A stretch of DNA of 62,928 bases from Candidatus Accumulibacter phosphatis (GCF_012939955.1 NZ_SPMY01000048.1:1-62928), one strand, 5' to 3'. Positions 48,623 to 62,018 are shown, counted from the first letter of the stretch. The notes: generated by a model not told the origin, from the letters alone. A program made the numbers and translations.

Positions 48623-49125
48623 GGATTCAGTCCTGGCTCGAATAGCATCGTTGCAGCCTTGGAGGATTGTAAGGTCGCAACGCCAGTGGTCAATCGTTTT
48701 TAATTTGCAGGTCAGCGGACTGCGGCATGGCTGGTGGGCCGGGATGCGAACTGGAGGCGGTCCAAGCCGAGGCGTAGCTTGTGAAAGGCCAGTTCCGGGT
48801 TGGAGAGTCAAGTGTAGGAGCCCGAGTCATTGGGCGATGACTCTACGACCACGTTCGTCACGACAGCAAAAGCGCTCTCCGAGCACACAATCATCGAAAC
48901 GCCAAACGCTCTCGTGGTCCTACCTTATCCGTTGGGTACTCTCTCCGCTGCGGTGTTGCCTCAACGCTCAGCGCTTCTCGCCGCACGACTTCTCATACTA
49001 AAAGCCGAATGGCGCGATCGCTTGGTGCAACCCTGATGATCCGTGGTCACGCTCACGAAGCGCTTGCCAGACCAGCAAGGCAGGTCGATACTGAGTGCAT
49101 CTTCCGGCCATGCAAAGACTTCCCG

Positions 49126-50019
49126 ATGCGACAGCGGCCCTTAACGGTAACGGCACCTCAAAAAATGCCAGCGATCGTCAGGTTCGCACAGCTGGCGATC
49201 CATGTTTGGTCGCGCGCCGTTTGCTCGCCCGCCATAGGTGTTCTCGCGGCGCAGCTCTGCCTCCTGTTTGCGCTTCCCACCTTGGCGGCCGAGCAGGAAG
49301 TCTTCGTTACTCGCGGTGCCGGCAGCCCCGTCTTCTCTGATCGGCAGCAGCCTGGCGCCAAGGCGGTGACCTTGCCACCGATCAATGTTGTCGAACCCGT
49401 TCCTGTATCGAAAGCCGATGCCAGCCCACGATCACCTGAGGAAGAAGGCAGAACACAGGCAGCGACGCTCGCTTACCGCAGCTTCCGCATTGTCTCCCCG
49501 GAGGACAACGGCAGCGTCGTCGCCAACAGCGCGCTCTTCGACGTGCGCGTTGCCGTCGAGCCGCCGCTGCAGCTCGGCGCCGGGCATGCGATCGAAGTCA
49601 GGGTCAACGGCCAGGCCGTCGGGCAGCGCTTTACGGCCAGCGAATTCACGATTCCTCCGGAGTTCTGGGGCGATGTACTGCCGCCAGCCAATCAGCGCCA
49701 GCAGCTCGACGCGACGATTGTAGACCGCTACGGCGCGGTGCTTGAACAGGCCGCGCCGGTGACCTTCATCCTGCGCCATGTTTCCGGCGGCTATCAGCGA
49801 CCGTGGCACGGGCCAGGTTACAGGCCGGGCTATGCTCCGGGACACCGACCAAGGCCGACGCCTCTGCCAATTGAAAAGCCACAACCGCCGCCGGCGCAGC
49901 CATTTGACCCGTGGGAGGAGAAATTCAAGCAGGAGGGGTTGCGTTTCTACGACCCGCAGGCGCAGCCAGGGCGGGATAAGCCTCGCGGGGAGCTGCCGAG
50001 ACGTAGCGATGGTCATTGA
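49126..50019 (+). CDS. Secreted DUF4124-like protein with proline-rich tail
   Basis: About 297 residues with an internal-helix export signal (SPAIGVLAAQLCLLFALPTL, cleaved near LAAEQ). The first mature part (EVFVTRGAGSPVFSDRQQPG) matches the DUF4124 pattern, followed by a beta-sandwich-like domain (FRIVSPEDNGSVVANSALFD, VRVNGQAVGQRF) and a Pro/Gly/Arg-rich tail. Envelope protein of unknown function. Start is uncertain; 49165 is possible. Confidence 0.7.
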   Translation: MRQRPLTVTAPQKMPAIVRFAQLAIHVWSRAVCSPAIGVLAAQLCLLFALPTLAAEQEVFVTRGAGSPVFSDRQQPGAKAVTLPPINVVEPVPVSKADASPRSPEEEGRTQAATLAYRSFRIVSPEDNGSVVANSALFDVRVAVEPPLQLGAGHAIEVRVNGQAVGQRFTASEFTIPPEFWGDVLPPANQRQQLDATIVDRYGAVLEQAAPVTFILRHVSGGYQRPWHGPGYRPGYAPGHRPRPTPLPIEKPQPPPAQPFDPWEEKFKQEGLRFYDPQAQPGRDKPRGELPRRSDGH

Positions 50020-50453
50020 CGCCGCGAAGCCGCTGGCCGTCTTGCGCACGGGCCTCGGTTAGGGCGCCCGACGCCAACCACCAGGCGCCCAGCACGGCCC
50101 GCCGATCGTCTACCGGCCCCCAGCCGTGCGCCACAGGTTTCGAGCCACTAATTATTGCTGTAGAATCCTGTGCTTTTCGTATGCGACGCGGCGGAATGAC
50201 CGTGCGAGCGCGAATGCGAAGCTGAAGTGAGTGGAAGTTTCGCGAGGATGTGTTCGCTCGCTTGCGGGTGCTTGGCGAACACTCATCAAGACCGCTTGCA
50301 TCGTGAACGCTGCGGCTGTCGAACGCTGACGTGCCGGCAGCATGGCCTCTGTCACTTCGCTCTGGCAGCTCAGTGCCGCATTGTCCGGAGGCTCGGGTTC
50401 TTTCGGCCGAGCTGAACACACACACCTTTTTGCCCGTATGACAAGGATTCTTA

Positions 50454-51806
50454 ATGGAAACGAACGCCGCCAACACTGACACCGACGCAGTCGCCGAGAC
50501 CGGCGCTGCCGCCGAAGCAGCCGTAAACCCACTTGAGCGCCGACTCGATCTGTCGATCGCTCTCGCCGATCTCGACAAGGAAGTCGATCAGCGTCTGAAG
50601 CGCCTTGGCAAGAATATGAAGATGTCGGGCTTTCGCCCCGGCAAGGTTCCGGCGAGCATCATTCGGCAACAGTACGGTGACCAGGCTCGCCAGGAAGCGC
50701 TCAGCGAGGCGCTCGGCAGCTTGTTCAGCGCGGAGGTGACGAAGCAGCAGTTGCGCGTTGCCGGCAGCCCGAAGATCGAGAACGGGAGCGGCGAGAGCAC
50801 GACGCACCTGCAGTTCTCGGCAGTCTTCGAGGTTTTTCCAGAGATCGTGGTCAAGGATATTTCGGCTATGGAAGTCGAGCGTCCGGTTCTTGACGTCGGC
50901 CCTACGGAGGTCGACGGCACGATCGAGATCCTGCGCAAACAGCGGGTGCGCTATGAGCCGGTCGATCGGGCGGCGGCGAGCGGCGACCGGGTGAGCATCG
51001 ACTTCCTGGGCAAGAAGGATGGCGTGCCTTTCCAGGGCGGGGAGGGCAAGGATTATCAGTTCGTTCTCGGTGAAGGCAAGATGTTGGCCGACTTCGAGAG
51101 TGCCGTGATCGGTACGCCGGCGGGCGAAAGCAAGTCCTTCGAGATGACTTTTCCGAGCGAGTATTTCTCCAAGGAACTCGCCGGTCAGACGGTGAGCTTT
51201 GAGATCACGGTCAAGGAAGTTGGCGCGCCGGTGCTGCCAGAAGTCGATGCCGAATTTGCCAAGGGACTGGGCGTGGAAGATGGCGACCTGGTCAAGATGC
51301 GTGCCGAAATCGAGGGCAATCTCAAGCGCGAGGTGAAGAAGCGCCTGCAGGCGAAAATTACCAGCCAGGTCATGGATTCACTGCTCGAGGCCAATCCGGT
51401 CGCCGTGCCGGGAGCGCTGGTCGACCGCGAGATCGAGCGTCTGCAGGACCTGGCCCGCCAGGATATGGAGCAGCGCGGGATGAAGGTCAAGGACCTGCCG
51501 ATGCAGCGCGAATGGTTCGTCGATCAAGCGACGCGTAGGGTCCGGCTGGGCCTGGTGCTTGCCGAGATCGTCAAGCAGAACGAACTGCAGGCGAAGCCGG
51601 AGAAGGTGCGGGCGCTGGTCGAGGAGGCCGCGCAGAGCTACGAACATCCCGAGGAAGTCGTCCGCTGGTACTATGCGCAGCGCGAGCGCTTGGGCGACTT
51701 CGAGAGCGCGGCAATCGAGGGCAATGTGGTGGACTGGATGCTGGCCAGCGTGAAAGTGGTCGACAAGCCGGTCGCCTTCGGCGAATTGATGGGGCAATCA
51801 TCCTGA
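50454..51806 (+). CDS. tig: Trigger factor, ribosome-bound chaperone and prolyl isomerase
   Basis: A 450-residue chaperone. The ribosome-binding signature [17 protein letters not shown] is near residues 60-76; the FKBP-type domain ([20 protein letters not shown]) is in the middle; the C-terminal arms follow. An N-terminal 20-residue extension ([20 protein letters not shown]) is unusual for trigger factors. The start follows AAGGA. A TAGAAT at 50161-50166 is a possible -10. Leads tig-clpP-clpX-lon. Confidence 0.96.
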   Translation: METNAANTDTDAVAETGAAAEAAVNPLERRLDLSIALADLDKEVDQRLKRLGKNMKMSGFRPGKVPASIIRQQYGDQARQEALSEALGSLFSAEVTKQQLRVAGSPKIENGSGESTTHLQFSAVFEVFPEIVVKDISAMEVERPVLDVGPTEVDGTIEILRKQRVRYEPVDRAAASGDRVSIDFLGKKDGVPFQGGEGKDYQFVLGEGKMLADFESAVIGTPAGESKSFEMTFPSEYFSKELAGQTVSFEITVKEVGAPVLPEVDAEFAKGLGVEDGDLVKMRAEIEGNLKREVKKRLQAKITSQVMDSLLEANPVAVPGALVDREIERLQDLARQDMEQRGMKVKDLPMQREWFVDQATRRVRLGLVLAEIVKQNELQAKPEKVRALVEEAAQSYEHPEEVVRWYYAQRERLGDFESAAIEGNVVDWMLASVKVVDKPVAFGELMGQSS

Positions 51807-51838
51807 ACACGCAATACTCGCGCAGCAGAGGAGCCGAA

Positions 51839-52468
51839 ATGAACATAGACCATGGCAGCAGCTGGGATCCGCAGGCGCTGGGTCTGGTCCCGATGGTGGT
51901 CGAGCAGAGCGGTCGTGGCGAACGCGCTTACGACATCTACTCGCGCCTGCTCAAGGAGCGCGTCATCTTCCTGGTCGGTCCGGTCAATGATGTGACCGCC
52001 AATCTGGTGGTGGCGCAGCTGCTTTTCCTGGAGGCGGAGAATCCCGACAAGGATATCCATTTCTACATCAATTCGCCTGGCGGTTCGGTTTCGGCTGGCC
52101 TGTCGGTCTATGACACCATGCAGTTCATCAAGCCCGAAGTGTCGACCTTGTGCATGGGACAGGCCTGCTCGATGGGGGCGTTTCTGCTCACGGCTGGTGC
52201 GCGCGGCAAGCGCTTTGCCTTGCCCAATTCGCGAGTGATGATTCACCAGCCAATGGGTGGCTTCCAGGGCCAGGCTTCCGATATCGCGATTCACGCCAAG
52301 GAAATTCTTTCGCTGCGTGCCAAACTCAACGAATTGATGGCGCATCACACCGGCCAGCCGATGGAGCGTATTGAACGCGACACCGACCGTGACAATTTCC
52401 TTTCGGCCCAAGAAGCGGCAGAATACGGTCTGATCGACAAGGTACTGGCCAATCGGGATGCGGTTTGA
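51839..52468 (+). CDS. clpP: ATP-dependent Clp protease proteolytic subunit
   Basis: A 209-residue serine protease. Catalytic Ser in [20 protein letters not shown] (about residue 107), His in [12 protein letters not shown] (about 132) and the Asp in [20 protein letters not shown] region (about 181). Works with ClpX encoded next. 32 nt after tig. Full length and intact. Confidence 0.98.
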   Translation: MNIDHGSSWDPQALGLVPMVVEQSGRGERAYDIYSRLLKERVIFLVGPVNDVTANLVVAQLLFLEAENPDKDIHFYINSPGGSVSAGLSVYDTMQFIKPEVSTLCMGQACSMGAFLLTAGARGKRFALPNSRVMIHQPMGGFQGQASDIAIHAKEILSLRAKLNELMAHHTGQPMERIERDTDRDNFLSAQEAAEYGLIDKVLANRDAV

Positions 52469-52527
52469 GCTCGCATCCGGGCGGTGTCCATAGGTGTCCA
52501 TACGGATTGACAGTGAGGTAGGTCGAG

Positions 52528-53800
<1,273 letters not shown>

Positions 53801-53883
53801 TGTCCTGGCCGCAGCCTGCGGCTTGAAATACGGGTCCGCGCCACCATCTGACGGCACGAACCTCAACCTGAAGGACACAATCG

Positions 53884-56316
53884 ATGTCTGCAACCCCCAA
53901 GTTGGCTACCGAGCCAGTCGAACTTCCGCTGTTGCCCCTGCGCGACGTGGTGGTTTTCCCGCACATGGTCATTCCGCTCTTCGTCGGGCGGCCGAAGTCG
54001 ATCAAGGCTCTCGAAGTGGCCATGGAAGCGGGCAAGAGCATCCTGCTCGTCGCTCAGAAGTCCGCCGTCAAGGACGAACCGGAAGCCGAGGACCTGTATG
54101 ACATTGGCTGTGTAGCCAACATCCTGCAGATGCTGAAGCTTCCCGACGGGACCGTAAAAGTGCTGGTCGAAGGTGTCCAGCGTGCGCGTCTGGAGACCAT
54201 AGAATCTCGTGATGAGATGTTTTTCGCACGTGCTCGCTCAGTGCTTGCCGATGACGGCGTCAATCATGAGGTCGAGGCGCTGCGGCGTGCGGTGATCGCT
54301 CAGTTCGATCAGTACGTCAAACTCAACAAGAAGATTCCGCCGGAGATCCTGACCTCGATCGCTGGCATTGAAGAAGCTGGCCGCCTGGCGGACACCATTG
54401 CCGCGCACTTGCCGCTGAAACTCGAGCAGAAGCAGGAAGTGCTCGAGATGTTCGATATCCGCGCGCGCATCGAGCGCCTGCTGACGCAACTCGAAGCCGA
54501 GATCGATATCCTGCAGGTGGAGAAGCGGATCCGCGGGCGTGTCAAACGCCAGATGGAAAAGAGCCAGCGCGAGTACTACCTCAACGAGCAGGTCAAGGCG
54601 ATTCAGAAGGAACTCGGCGAGGGTGAAGATGGCGCCGATATGGAGGACCTCGAGAAGAAGGTAAAGCTTGCCGGGATGGGCAAGGAAGGGCTCGCCAAGG
54701 CACAGGCAGAGCTCCGCAAGCTCAAGCTGATGTCGCCGATGTCGGCCGAAGCAACAGTGGTGCGCAATTTCATCGAAACGCTGATCGGACTGCCGTGGCG
54801 CAAACGGACGCGCACCAGCAAGGATCTGGCGGCAGCGGGAAAAGTCCTCGACACCGATCACTGGGGCCTTGAAAAGGTCAAGGAACGGATCATCGAGTAT
54901 CTCGCCGTACAACAGCGCGTCGACCGCCTCAAGGCGCCAATTCTGTGCCTGGTCGGTCCGCCTGGTGTCGGCAAAACGTCGCTTGGGCAGTCGATAGCGC
55001 GTGCGACCGGTCGAAAGTTCGTGCGCATGAGCCTGGGTGGCGTTCGCGACGAGGCCGAAATCCGTGGCCATCGGCGCACCTACATCGGCTCGATGCCGGG
55101 CAAGATTCTGCAGAACATGAGCAAGATCGGCGTCAAGAACCCGCTCTTCCTGCTCGACGAAGTCGACAAGATGGGGCAGGATTTTCGCGGCGATCCGAGT
55201 TCGGCCTTGCTGGAGGTGCTCGATCCCGAGCAGAACTCGACTTTCGTCGATCACTATGTCGAGGTCGAGTACGACTTGTCGGAAGTGATGTTCGTCGCTA
55301 CCGCCAACACCTTGAACATTCCGGCACCCTTGCTCGACCGCATGGAGGTAATCCGGCTGTCAGGCTATACCGAAGATGAGAAGGTCAACATTGCGCAGCG
55401 CTATCTGTTGCCCAAACAGATCAAGAACAATGGCTTGCGCGCTGGCGAATTGACTGTCGCCGAGAGCGCGCTACGCGATATCGTTCGCTACTACACACGT
55501 GAGGCGGGCGTGCGATCGCTCGAACGCGACATTTCGAAGATCTGTCGCAAGGTGGTGAAGACGCTGCTGCTCAGAAGCAGTCAGCAGAAAGTTGCCGTCA
55601 GCGCGCGCAACCTGGACAAGTTCCTCGGCGTTCGGCGCTTCAACTACGGCGTCGCCGAGCGAGAGAACCAGGTTGGCCAGGTGACCGGGCTGGCGTGGAC
55701 CGAAGTTGGTGGTGAACTGCTGACCATCGAGTCGGTGGTCCTGCCGGGCAAGGGCAAGACGACGACCACCGGCAAACTCGGCGAGGTGATGCAGGAGTCG
55801 GTCCAGGCGGCCGTTTCGGTGGTGCGCAAGCGCGCCGGATCGCTGGGCATTGATCACGACTTCTACCAGAAGAGTGATATCCACATCCATTTGCCGGAAG
55901 GCGCGATCCCCAAGGATGGCCCCTCCGCCGGTGTCGGGATCTGTACGGCACTGGTTTCGGTGCTCACTGGTATTCCGGTGTGCTGCGATGTGGCGATGAC
56001 CGGCGAGATCACGCTGCGTGGCGAGGTTCTGCCGATCGGAGGCCTCAAGGAGAAACTCCTGGCAGCGGTTCGCGGTGGCCTGGCGCGGGTCTTGATCCCT
56101 GAGGAAAACGTCCGCGATTTGGCCGAGATCCCGGACAACATCAAGAACAAGCTGGAGATCATCCCGGTCAGGTGGATTGACCAGGTCTTCGCGCACGCAC
56201 TTGAGCGCAAGCCGGAGGCTCTGCCCGGCGAAGCGGCGCCGACGCCAACACCGGCTGTCGCCGGGACCGCGTCCGAGGGAACTTCGCCAGCCGGGCAGGC
56301 GGTGCTCAGGCACTGA
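53884..56316 (+). CDS. lon: Lon protease
   Basis: An 810-residue ATP-dependent protease. N-terminal domain LPLLPLRDVVVFPHMVIPLF; Walker A LVGPPGVGKTSLGQSIA; GHRRTYIGSMPGKILQNM; catalytic Ser/Lys in the PKDGPSAGVGI block and its partner helix. Standard gene, 83 nt after the corrected clpX end. A C-terminal Ala/Pro/Thr-rich tail of 30 residues follows the protease domain. Followed by tRNA genes; the hup gene often found after lon is missing here. Confidence 0.97.
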   Translation: MSATPKLATEPVELPLLPLRDVVVFPHMVIPLFVGRPKSIKALEVAMEAGKSILLVAQKSAVKDEPEAEDLYDIGCVANILQMLKLPDGTVKVLVEGVQRARLETIESRDEMFFARARSVLADDGVNHEVEALRRAVIAQFDQYVKLNKKIPPEILTSIAGIEEAGRLADTIAAHLPLKLEQKQEVLEMFDIRARIERLLTQLEAEIDILQVEKRIRGRVKRQMEKSQREYYLNEQVKAIQKELGEGEDGADMEDLEKKVKLAGMGKEGLAKAQAELRKLKLMSPMSAEATVVRNFIETLIGLPWRKRTRTSKDLAAAGKVLDTDHWGLEKVKERIIEYLAVQQRVDRLKAPILCLVGPPGVGKTSLGQSIARATGRKFVRMSLGGVRDEAEIRGHRRTYIGSMPGKILQNMSKIGVKNPLFLLDEVDKMGQDFRGDPSSALLEVLDPEQNSTFVDHYVEVEYDLSEVMFVATANTLNIPAPLLDRMEVIRLSGYTEDEKVNIAQRYLLPKQIKNNGLRAGELTVAESALRDIVRYYTREAGVRSLERDISKICRKVVKTLLLRSSQQKVAVSARNLDKFLGVRRFNYGVAERENQVGQVTGLAWTEVGGELLTIESVVLPGKGKTTTTGKLGEVMQESVQAAVSVVRKRAGSLGIDHDFYQKSDIHIHLPEGAIPKDGPSAGVGICTALVSVLTGIPVCCDVAMTGEITLRGEVLPIGGLKEKLLAAVRGGLARVLIPEENVRDLAEIPDNIKNKLEIIPVRWIDQVFAHALERKPEALPGEAAPTPTPAVAGTASEGTSPAGQAVLRH

Positions 56317-56488
56317 GTGGGCACGGCAGCCGGGTTAGGGTTTGAGGTGGGAAGTCTCCAGTTTTCTGCTTCTCCGCTTTTACGACGCGGCGCCAGCGGA
56401 CTTGAACCTCTTCGAAGGTCCGCAATGCGGTCTGGCCAAGCGACGGCGGATGCGATAAACTCGCATCTCTTTGCTTGGATCATACGAC

Positions 56489-56564
56489 GGGTGCTTAGCT
56501 CAGTTGGTAGAGCGCTAGCCTTACAAGCTGGATGTCGGCGGTTCGAGCCCGTCAGCACCCACCA
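56489..56564 (+). tRNA. tRNA-Val (UAC)
   Basis: A 76-nt cloverleaf with acceptor GGGTGCT/AGCACCC, D-arm AGCTCAGTTGGTAGAGC, anticodon loop CCTTACAAG (anticodon TAC), T-arm GGTTCGAGCCC and encoded CCA. Confidence 0.97.
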
Positions 56565-56587
56565 GCACCAGAGGTTCTGCAGCGATT

Positions 56588-56664
56588 GGAGTGGTAGTTC
56601 AGTTGGTTAGAATACCGGCCTGTCACGCCGGGGGTCGCGGGTTCGAGTCCCGTCCACTCCGCCA
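56588..56664 (+). tRNA. tRNA-Asp (GUC)
   Basis: A 77-nt cloverleaf with acceptor GGAGTGG/CCACTCC, D-loop GTTCAGTTGGTTAGAAT, anticodon GTC in CCTGTCACG, T-arm GGGTTCGAGTCCC and encoded CCA. 23 nt after tRNA-Val, likely one transcript. Confidence 0.97.
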
Positions 56665-56674
56665 TTGCCAATAG

Positions 56675-56698
56675 GGCGAACGCAAGTTCGCCTTTTTT
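56675..56698 (+). terminator. Rho-independent terminator after tRNA-Asp
   Basis: Stem GGCGAAC/GTTCGCC with a GCAA loop followed by six Ts (56693-56698). It ends the tRNA-Val-Asp transcript before ppiD. Confidence 0.92.
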
Positions 56699-56739
56699 GT
56701 TGTATCGACAATATTTCAATGAGTTAACAGGCTACAACC

Positions 56740-58650
56740 ATGATCTTCGATGCCGTTCGCAATAACAAGAGAGTCGTCCAGGTGTTTCTTGCCCTGATCA
56801 CCTTGCCATTTGCCTTCTGGGGTGTCGACTCCTACGTCCGCGATTCCGGCGCCGGTACGGACTTGGCCAGCGTCGGTGACTCGAAGATCACCATGCAGCA
56901 GTTCGATCAGGCATGGCGGGTGCAGCAGGATCGCTTGCGGCAGGCCTTGGGTGCCAATTTCGATGCGGCAGCCGTGAATACGCCGGAAGCGCGTTTGGCG
57001 GTGTTGAACGCGTTGGTGGACCAGCGTCTGCTGCTGCTCGAAGCGTCCAAAGGCGGACTGGTTGCGAGCAACGATCAGTTGCGGGATGTGATCAGCAAGA
57101 TTCCGGCCTTGCAGGAAGACGGCCAGTTTTCGATGGCGCGCTATCAGGCTGCGCTCGCGGCGCAGGGCATGTCGCAGCCACAGTTCGAAGCGCAACTGCG
57201 TCAGGACCTCACCTTGCAGCAGCTGGTGGCTGCGGTTGGCGATACCGCCATCGTCGCGAGCGGGACGAGCGACGAGATGCTGCGCATTCAATCCGAGGAA
57301 CGCCAGGTCGCCGAGCTGCGTTTCGCTCCGGAGCAGTTCGCTGGCCAGGTGAAAATTGATTCCGCGGCGCTCGAAAAATACTACGAAGAAAACAAGCAGC
57401 GCTTTGAAATCCCGGAACAGGCGAAGGCGGATTACGTCGTCCTGTCGCTTGAAGCGCTGATGGACAAGCTGACGCTCAGCGAAGTCGAAGTCAGCGCCTG
57501 GTACGAAAGCCACAAGGATCGCTACCAAACGGCCGAAGAGCGGCGCGCGAGCCACATCCTGATCCTCGTCGATGCGAATCTGGATGAGGGAAAGGCGAAA
57601 GCCAAAGCGGATGGCATTCTCAAGGAGCTTCAGGAATCGCCGGGCAAGTTTGCAGAACTGGCCAAACAGCATTCCCAGGATCCAGGTTCTGCTCAAAAAG
57701 GCGGCGATCTCGGCTTCTTTGGCCGCGGCATGATGGTCAAGCCCTTTGAAGAGGCCGTTTTCAAACTTCAGGAGGGCGAGATTTCCGGTGTCGTGCGCTC
57801 GGAGTTCGGCTTTCACATCATCCAGCTGACCGGAAGCAAAGCGGGGGCACAACGCGCGCTGGCCGAAGTCCGTTCGGAACTCGAGGACGAGCTGAAGCGT
57901 CAGGCAGCATCCCGCCAGTTCGCCGAAGCCGCGGAGGCGTTCAGCAACATGGTCTATGAGCAGCCCGACAGCTTGCAGCCGGTCGTCGAAAAATTCGACC
58001 TGAAGATCCAGCATTCGGGCTGGTTGCCGCGCGACTCGAGTCCAGCAGCGCTGGCGGCACTGGGTGAGCTCGGTAATCAGAAGGTGCTGACGGCCTTGTT
58101 TTCGGCTGACTCGCTGAAAAGCAAGCGTAATACCGAAGCGATCGAAGTCGCGCCGAATGTACTGCTGTCGGCCCGCGTAGCAGAGTATCAAGCGGCGAGC
58201 AGCAGGCCCTTTGTCGAGGTGCGGGGAGACATCGAAGCCGCTCTGAAGACTCAGGAGGCGGCGGCGCTTGCCCGCCAGGCGGGTGAGACGAAACTCAGTG
58301 CTCTGCAGCAAGGGGGAACCGAGGCCAAGGCTGACTGGGGCCCGCTCAAAATTGTCTCGCGACTCGAACGCCAGCAGTTGCCGGTGGCGGCGCTACAGGC
58401 CGTTTTCCGGGCGGACGTGCAGAAATTGCCCACCTATGTTGGCACCGAGGTGGCGGGCGGGACCTACGTACTCTACCAGATCAGCAAGGTCAGCCAGCCG
58501 GCCGTGGTCGATGAAAAGCGGCGCGAAGCGCTGCAGCGTGAGTACAGTACGATTCTTGGTCAGGAGGACTTTGCTGCTTATCTAGCCGGGTTGCGCTCGC
58601 GTTACAAGATCGATATCAATAAGTCGGCGCTGGACAGCAAGCAGCGCTAG
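56740..58650 (+). CDS. ppiD: PpiD, membrane-anchored periplasmic peptidyl-prolyl isomerase
   Basis: A 636-residue protein. One N-terminal membrane helix ([20 protein letters not shown]), a SurA-N-like chaperone domain ([20 protein letters not shown]) and a PpiC domain ([15 protein letters not shown] to [10 protein letters not shown], around residues 267-365, [20 protein letters not shown]). It assists folding of outer-membrane proteins at the Sec translocon exit. Follows the tRNA terminator by 41 nt, so its own promoter should lie there. Confidence 0.95.
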   Translation: MIFDAVRNNKRVVQVFLALITLPFAFWGVDSYVRDSGAGTDLASVGDSKITMQQFDQAWRVQQDRLRQALGANFDAAAVNTPEARLAVLNALVDQRLLLLEASKGGLVASNDQLRDVISKIPALQEDGQFSMARYQAALAAQGMSQPQFEAQLRQDLTLQQLVAAVGDTAIVASGTSDEMLRIQSEERQVAELRFAPEQFAGQVKIDSAALEKYYEENKQRFEIPEQAKADYVVLSLEALMDKLTLSEVEVSAWYESHKDRYQTAEERRASHILILVDANLDEGKAKAKADGILKELQESPGKFAELAKQHSQDPGSAQKGGDLGFFGRGMMVKPFEEAVFKLQEGEISGVVRSEFGFHIIQLTGSKAGAQRALAEVRSELEDELKRQAASRQFAEAAEAFSNMVYEQPDSLQPVVEKFDLKIQHSGWLPRDSSPAALAALGELGNQKVLTALFSADSLKSKRNTEAIEVAPNVLLSARVAEYQAASSRPFVEVRGDIEAALKTQEAAALARQAGETKLSALQQGGTEAKADWGPLKIVSRLERQQLPVAALQAVFRADVQKLPTYVGTEVAGGTYVLYQISKVSQPAVVDEKRREALQREYSTILGQEDFAAYLAGLRSRYKIDINKSALDSKQR

Positions 58651-58732
58651 GCGATTGTCGGAAGAGGACGAGCTGCCACATTGCGCCGCATTTTCGATCG
58701 CCCGCGAGGCGCGACAACAGGCGCATAGTCCA

Positions 58733-58874
58733 TTAATGTGAAAGTCGCGAATGCGACTCACGAACCTCCCGACTCACGAACCTCCCTTCGCCCCCTGCGC
58801 GAGAAGGGCCGGGGGAAGAGGGGGGGCGGTTATGACTTTCATCATCCGGGGTATGTCGACTGTCATGATCGTTA
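58733..58874. repeat. Dispersed structured element, family B copy 3
   Basis: Begins TTAATGTGAAAGTCGCG and ends GTCATGATCGTTA, as in copies at 12661 and 41154. The GTCGC-GAAT-GCGAC hairpin, the CCCTTC...GAAGGG arms and the closing ATGAC/GTCAT arms are all kept although the bases between differ. A 20-bp stretch (GACTCACGAACCTCCC) is duplicated inside. It lies between the convergent ppiD and groEL genes. Confidence 0.75.
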
Positions 58875-58970
58875 GCTTGGGGCTGCCGGCTCAGGCAGGC
58901 GCTCCGCCGTCGGCGGATGGATTTACCGGCGTCGCGACCTCGTGGCTGCCCTGCAAAGGGTCCAGGACGA

Positions 58971-58998
58971 AAAAAACCCCGCCGAAGCGGGGTTTTTT
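58971..58998. terminator. Bidirectional terminator between ppiD and groEL
   Basis: Stem CCCCGC/GCGGGG with loop CGAA, flanked by six or more A on the left and six T on the right, so it can end transcription in either direction. It lies 27 nt beyond the groEL stop. Confidence 0.92.
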
Positions 58999-59024
58999 GT
59001 TGAGCGGTTAAGCTCGGGCGGGAC

Positions 59025-60701
<1,677 letters not shown>

Positions 60702-60777
60702 TTAATGATTGGATTCAGAACCGGAAAGCCGATGGGGATTCCCGGGGTCGGTGCAGAGAGCTGCCGTGCCGGAGGCT

Positions 60778-61068
60778 CTAGGCCTCGACGACGCCCATGA
60801 TGTCTTCTTCACGCATGACGAGCAGTTCCTCTCCATCGATCTTGACGGTCTGGCCAGCGTACTTGCCGAACAGGACGCGGTCACCCACCTTGACTGCGAG
60901 GGCGCGCACGGAGCCATCCTCAAGCAGCTTGCCATTGCCAACGGCGCGGATCTCGCCTTGATCGGGCTTTTCGGTAGCCGCATCGGGAATGACGATACCT
61001 GAAGCGGTCTTGCGCTCCTCTTCAAGGCGCTTGACGATCACGCGATCATGCAACGGACGAATTTTCAT
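60778..61068 (-). CDS. groS: GroES co-chaperonin
   Basis: A 96-residue protein ([20 protein letters not shown]), with mobile loop [20 protein letters not shown] near residues 20-40. AAGGAGAAACTGC before the ATG at 61068 fixes the start; the longer frame to 61092 is not preferred. Standard groES-groEL operon. Confidence 0.98.
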   Translation of the reverse strand: MKIRPLHDRVIVKRLEEERKTASGIVIPDAATEKPDQGEIRAVGNGKLLEDGSVRALAVKVGDRVLFGKYAGQTVKIDGEELLVMREEDIMGVVEA

Positions 61069-61153
61069 GCAGTTTCTCCTTCGGTTAAGCATATAGGGGT
61101 AACAAAACTAGCGGACACCACCTGCTGCGCTTACGCAACTCGGTGGCAGGGTG

Positions 61154-61180
61154 TTAGCACTCAACGCTAGCGAGTGCTAA
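61154..61180 (-). promoter_or_regulatory. CIRCE operator (HrcA binding site)
   Basis: Perfect consensus: TTAGCACTC, nine spacer bases, GAGTGCTAA. It is between the promoter and the groES start on the minus strand, so HrcA would block groESL transcription at normal temperature. No hrcA gene is in the window. Confidence 0.98.
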
Positions 61181-61209
61181 TAATAGGGGCGGGCCGGGTG
61201 AATTTCAAG
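61180..61209 (-). promoter_or_regulatory. groESL promoter, overlapping sigma-70 and sigma-32 forms
   Basis: On the minus strand: TTGAAA (61203-61208), 17 nt, TATTAT (61180-61185). The same bases also read CTTGAAA then CCCCTATT at 13-nt spacing, close to a heat-shock sigma-32 promoter. The start of transcription would fall inside or next to CIRCE. Suggests dual heat-shock control, by sigma-32 and by HrcA. Confidence 0.75.
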
Positions 61210-61400
61210 GGCTAGTGCGCTTCTTTGTCATCAAGCCGTGCGCACGGAGGCCTGCGCGACCACCGTCGTCACTCTCGTTGCCGGCGATTGACCCGCGCCA
61301 AGCGATTCCGCGACAATGCAGATCCTGCTCTTCAATACGCTGCGCATCCTGCGGTCCAAGGTGTTCGCGCGGGGTAGCCCACCGAGTCAAGGCGGATTCT

Positions 61401-62018
61401 ATGTACTACGGCGAAAAACTCAACGCCTGGACTCATGTTGTCGGGGCTGTGCTCGCTCTCGGCGGTGCGGTGCTGCTGATCGTTGTCGCGGCGCGTGACG
61501 GCGACGTGTGGAAAATTGGCAGCGTATCAATCTACAGCCTGACCCTGGTGCTGCTCTACAGCTTCTCGGCGCTGTATCACAGCTTTCGAGGACGTGCCAA
61601 GGACATCCTGCGCAAGCTGGATCACCAAGGCATTTACCTGCTCATCGCCGGCAGTTACACGCCGTTCTGCCTGGTGACCTTGCGCGGCCCGTGGGGCTGG
61701 TCCTTGCTCGGCACCGTGTGGGGGCTGGCTATCCTTGGCAGTCTGCAAGAGTTGCGCCCGCGCAACGAAGCTCGTCATCTCTCGTTGGTGATCTATATCG
61801 TGATGGGGTGGGCCGTGCTGGTGGCACTGGTGCCGCTGCTCAAAGCGCTGGGCACGGCCGGGTTCGTGTGGGTCGCTGCAGGTGGCGTCTTCTACACCGT
61901 TGGTATCATCTTCTATGCCCTCGATACTCGCCTTGCTCATGCGCACGGTATATGGCATCTGTTCGTGATGGCCGGTAGCACCGCGCACTACTTCGCAATT
62001 CTGAATTACGTTCTATGA
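61401..62018 (+). CDS. Hemolysin III / YqfA-type (PAQR) membrane protein
   Basis: A 205-residue protein with seven predicted membrane helices. NAWTHVVGAVLALGGAVLL at the start, SALYHSFRGRAKDILRKLDH (conserved S-x3-H and the D-H pair), then HGIWHLFVMAGSTAHYFAIL (C-terminal H-x3-H). These four positions bind zinc in the PAQR fold. The start at 61401 (MYYGEKLNAW) is chosen for conservation; a longer frame to 61215 would add 62 unconserved residues. The protein is divergently transcribed from groESL. Confidence 0.9.
   Translation: MYYGEKLNAWTHVVGAVLALGGAVLLIVVAARDGDVWKIGSVSIYSLTLVLLYSFSALYHSFRGRAKDILRKLDHQGIYLLIAGSYTPFCLVTLRGPWGWSLLGTVWGLAILGSLQELRPRNEARHLSLVIYIVMGWAVLVALVPLLKALGTAGFVWVAAGGVFYTVGIIFYALDTRLAHAHGIWHLFVMAGSTAHYFAILNYVL

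Noticed and set aside
48830..49036. 68-residue + strand frame (MGDDSTTTFVTTAKAL...)
   Set aside because: No ribosome-binding site, no family recognised and it lies in a degenerate segment; not enough to call a gene.
54238..55254. 338-residue minus-strand frame inside lon
   Set aside because: Lon is intact with all motifs; the reverse frame is a shadow.
56716..58311. 531-residue minus-strand frame opposite ppiD
   Set aside because: Arg/Leu/Gln-rich shadow of a coding strand; ppiD has clear domains.
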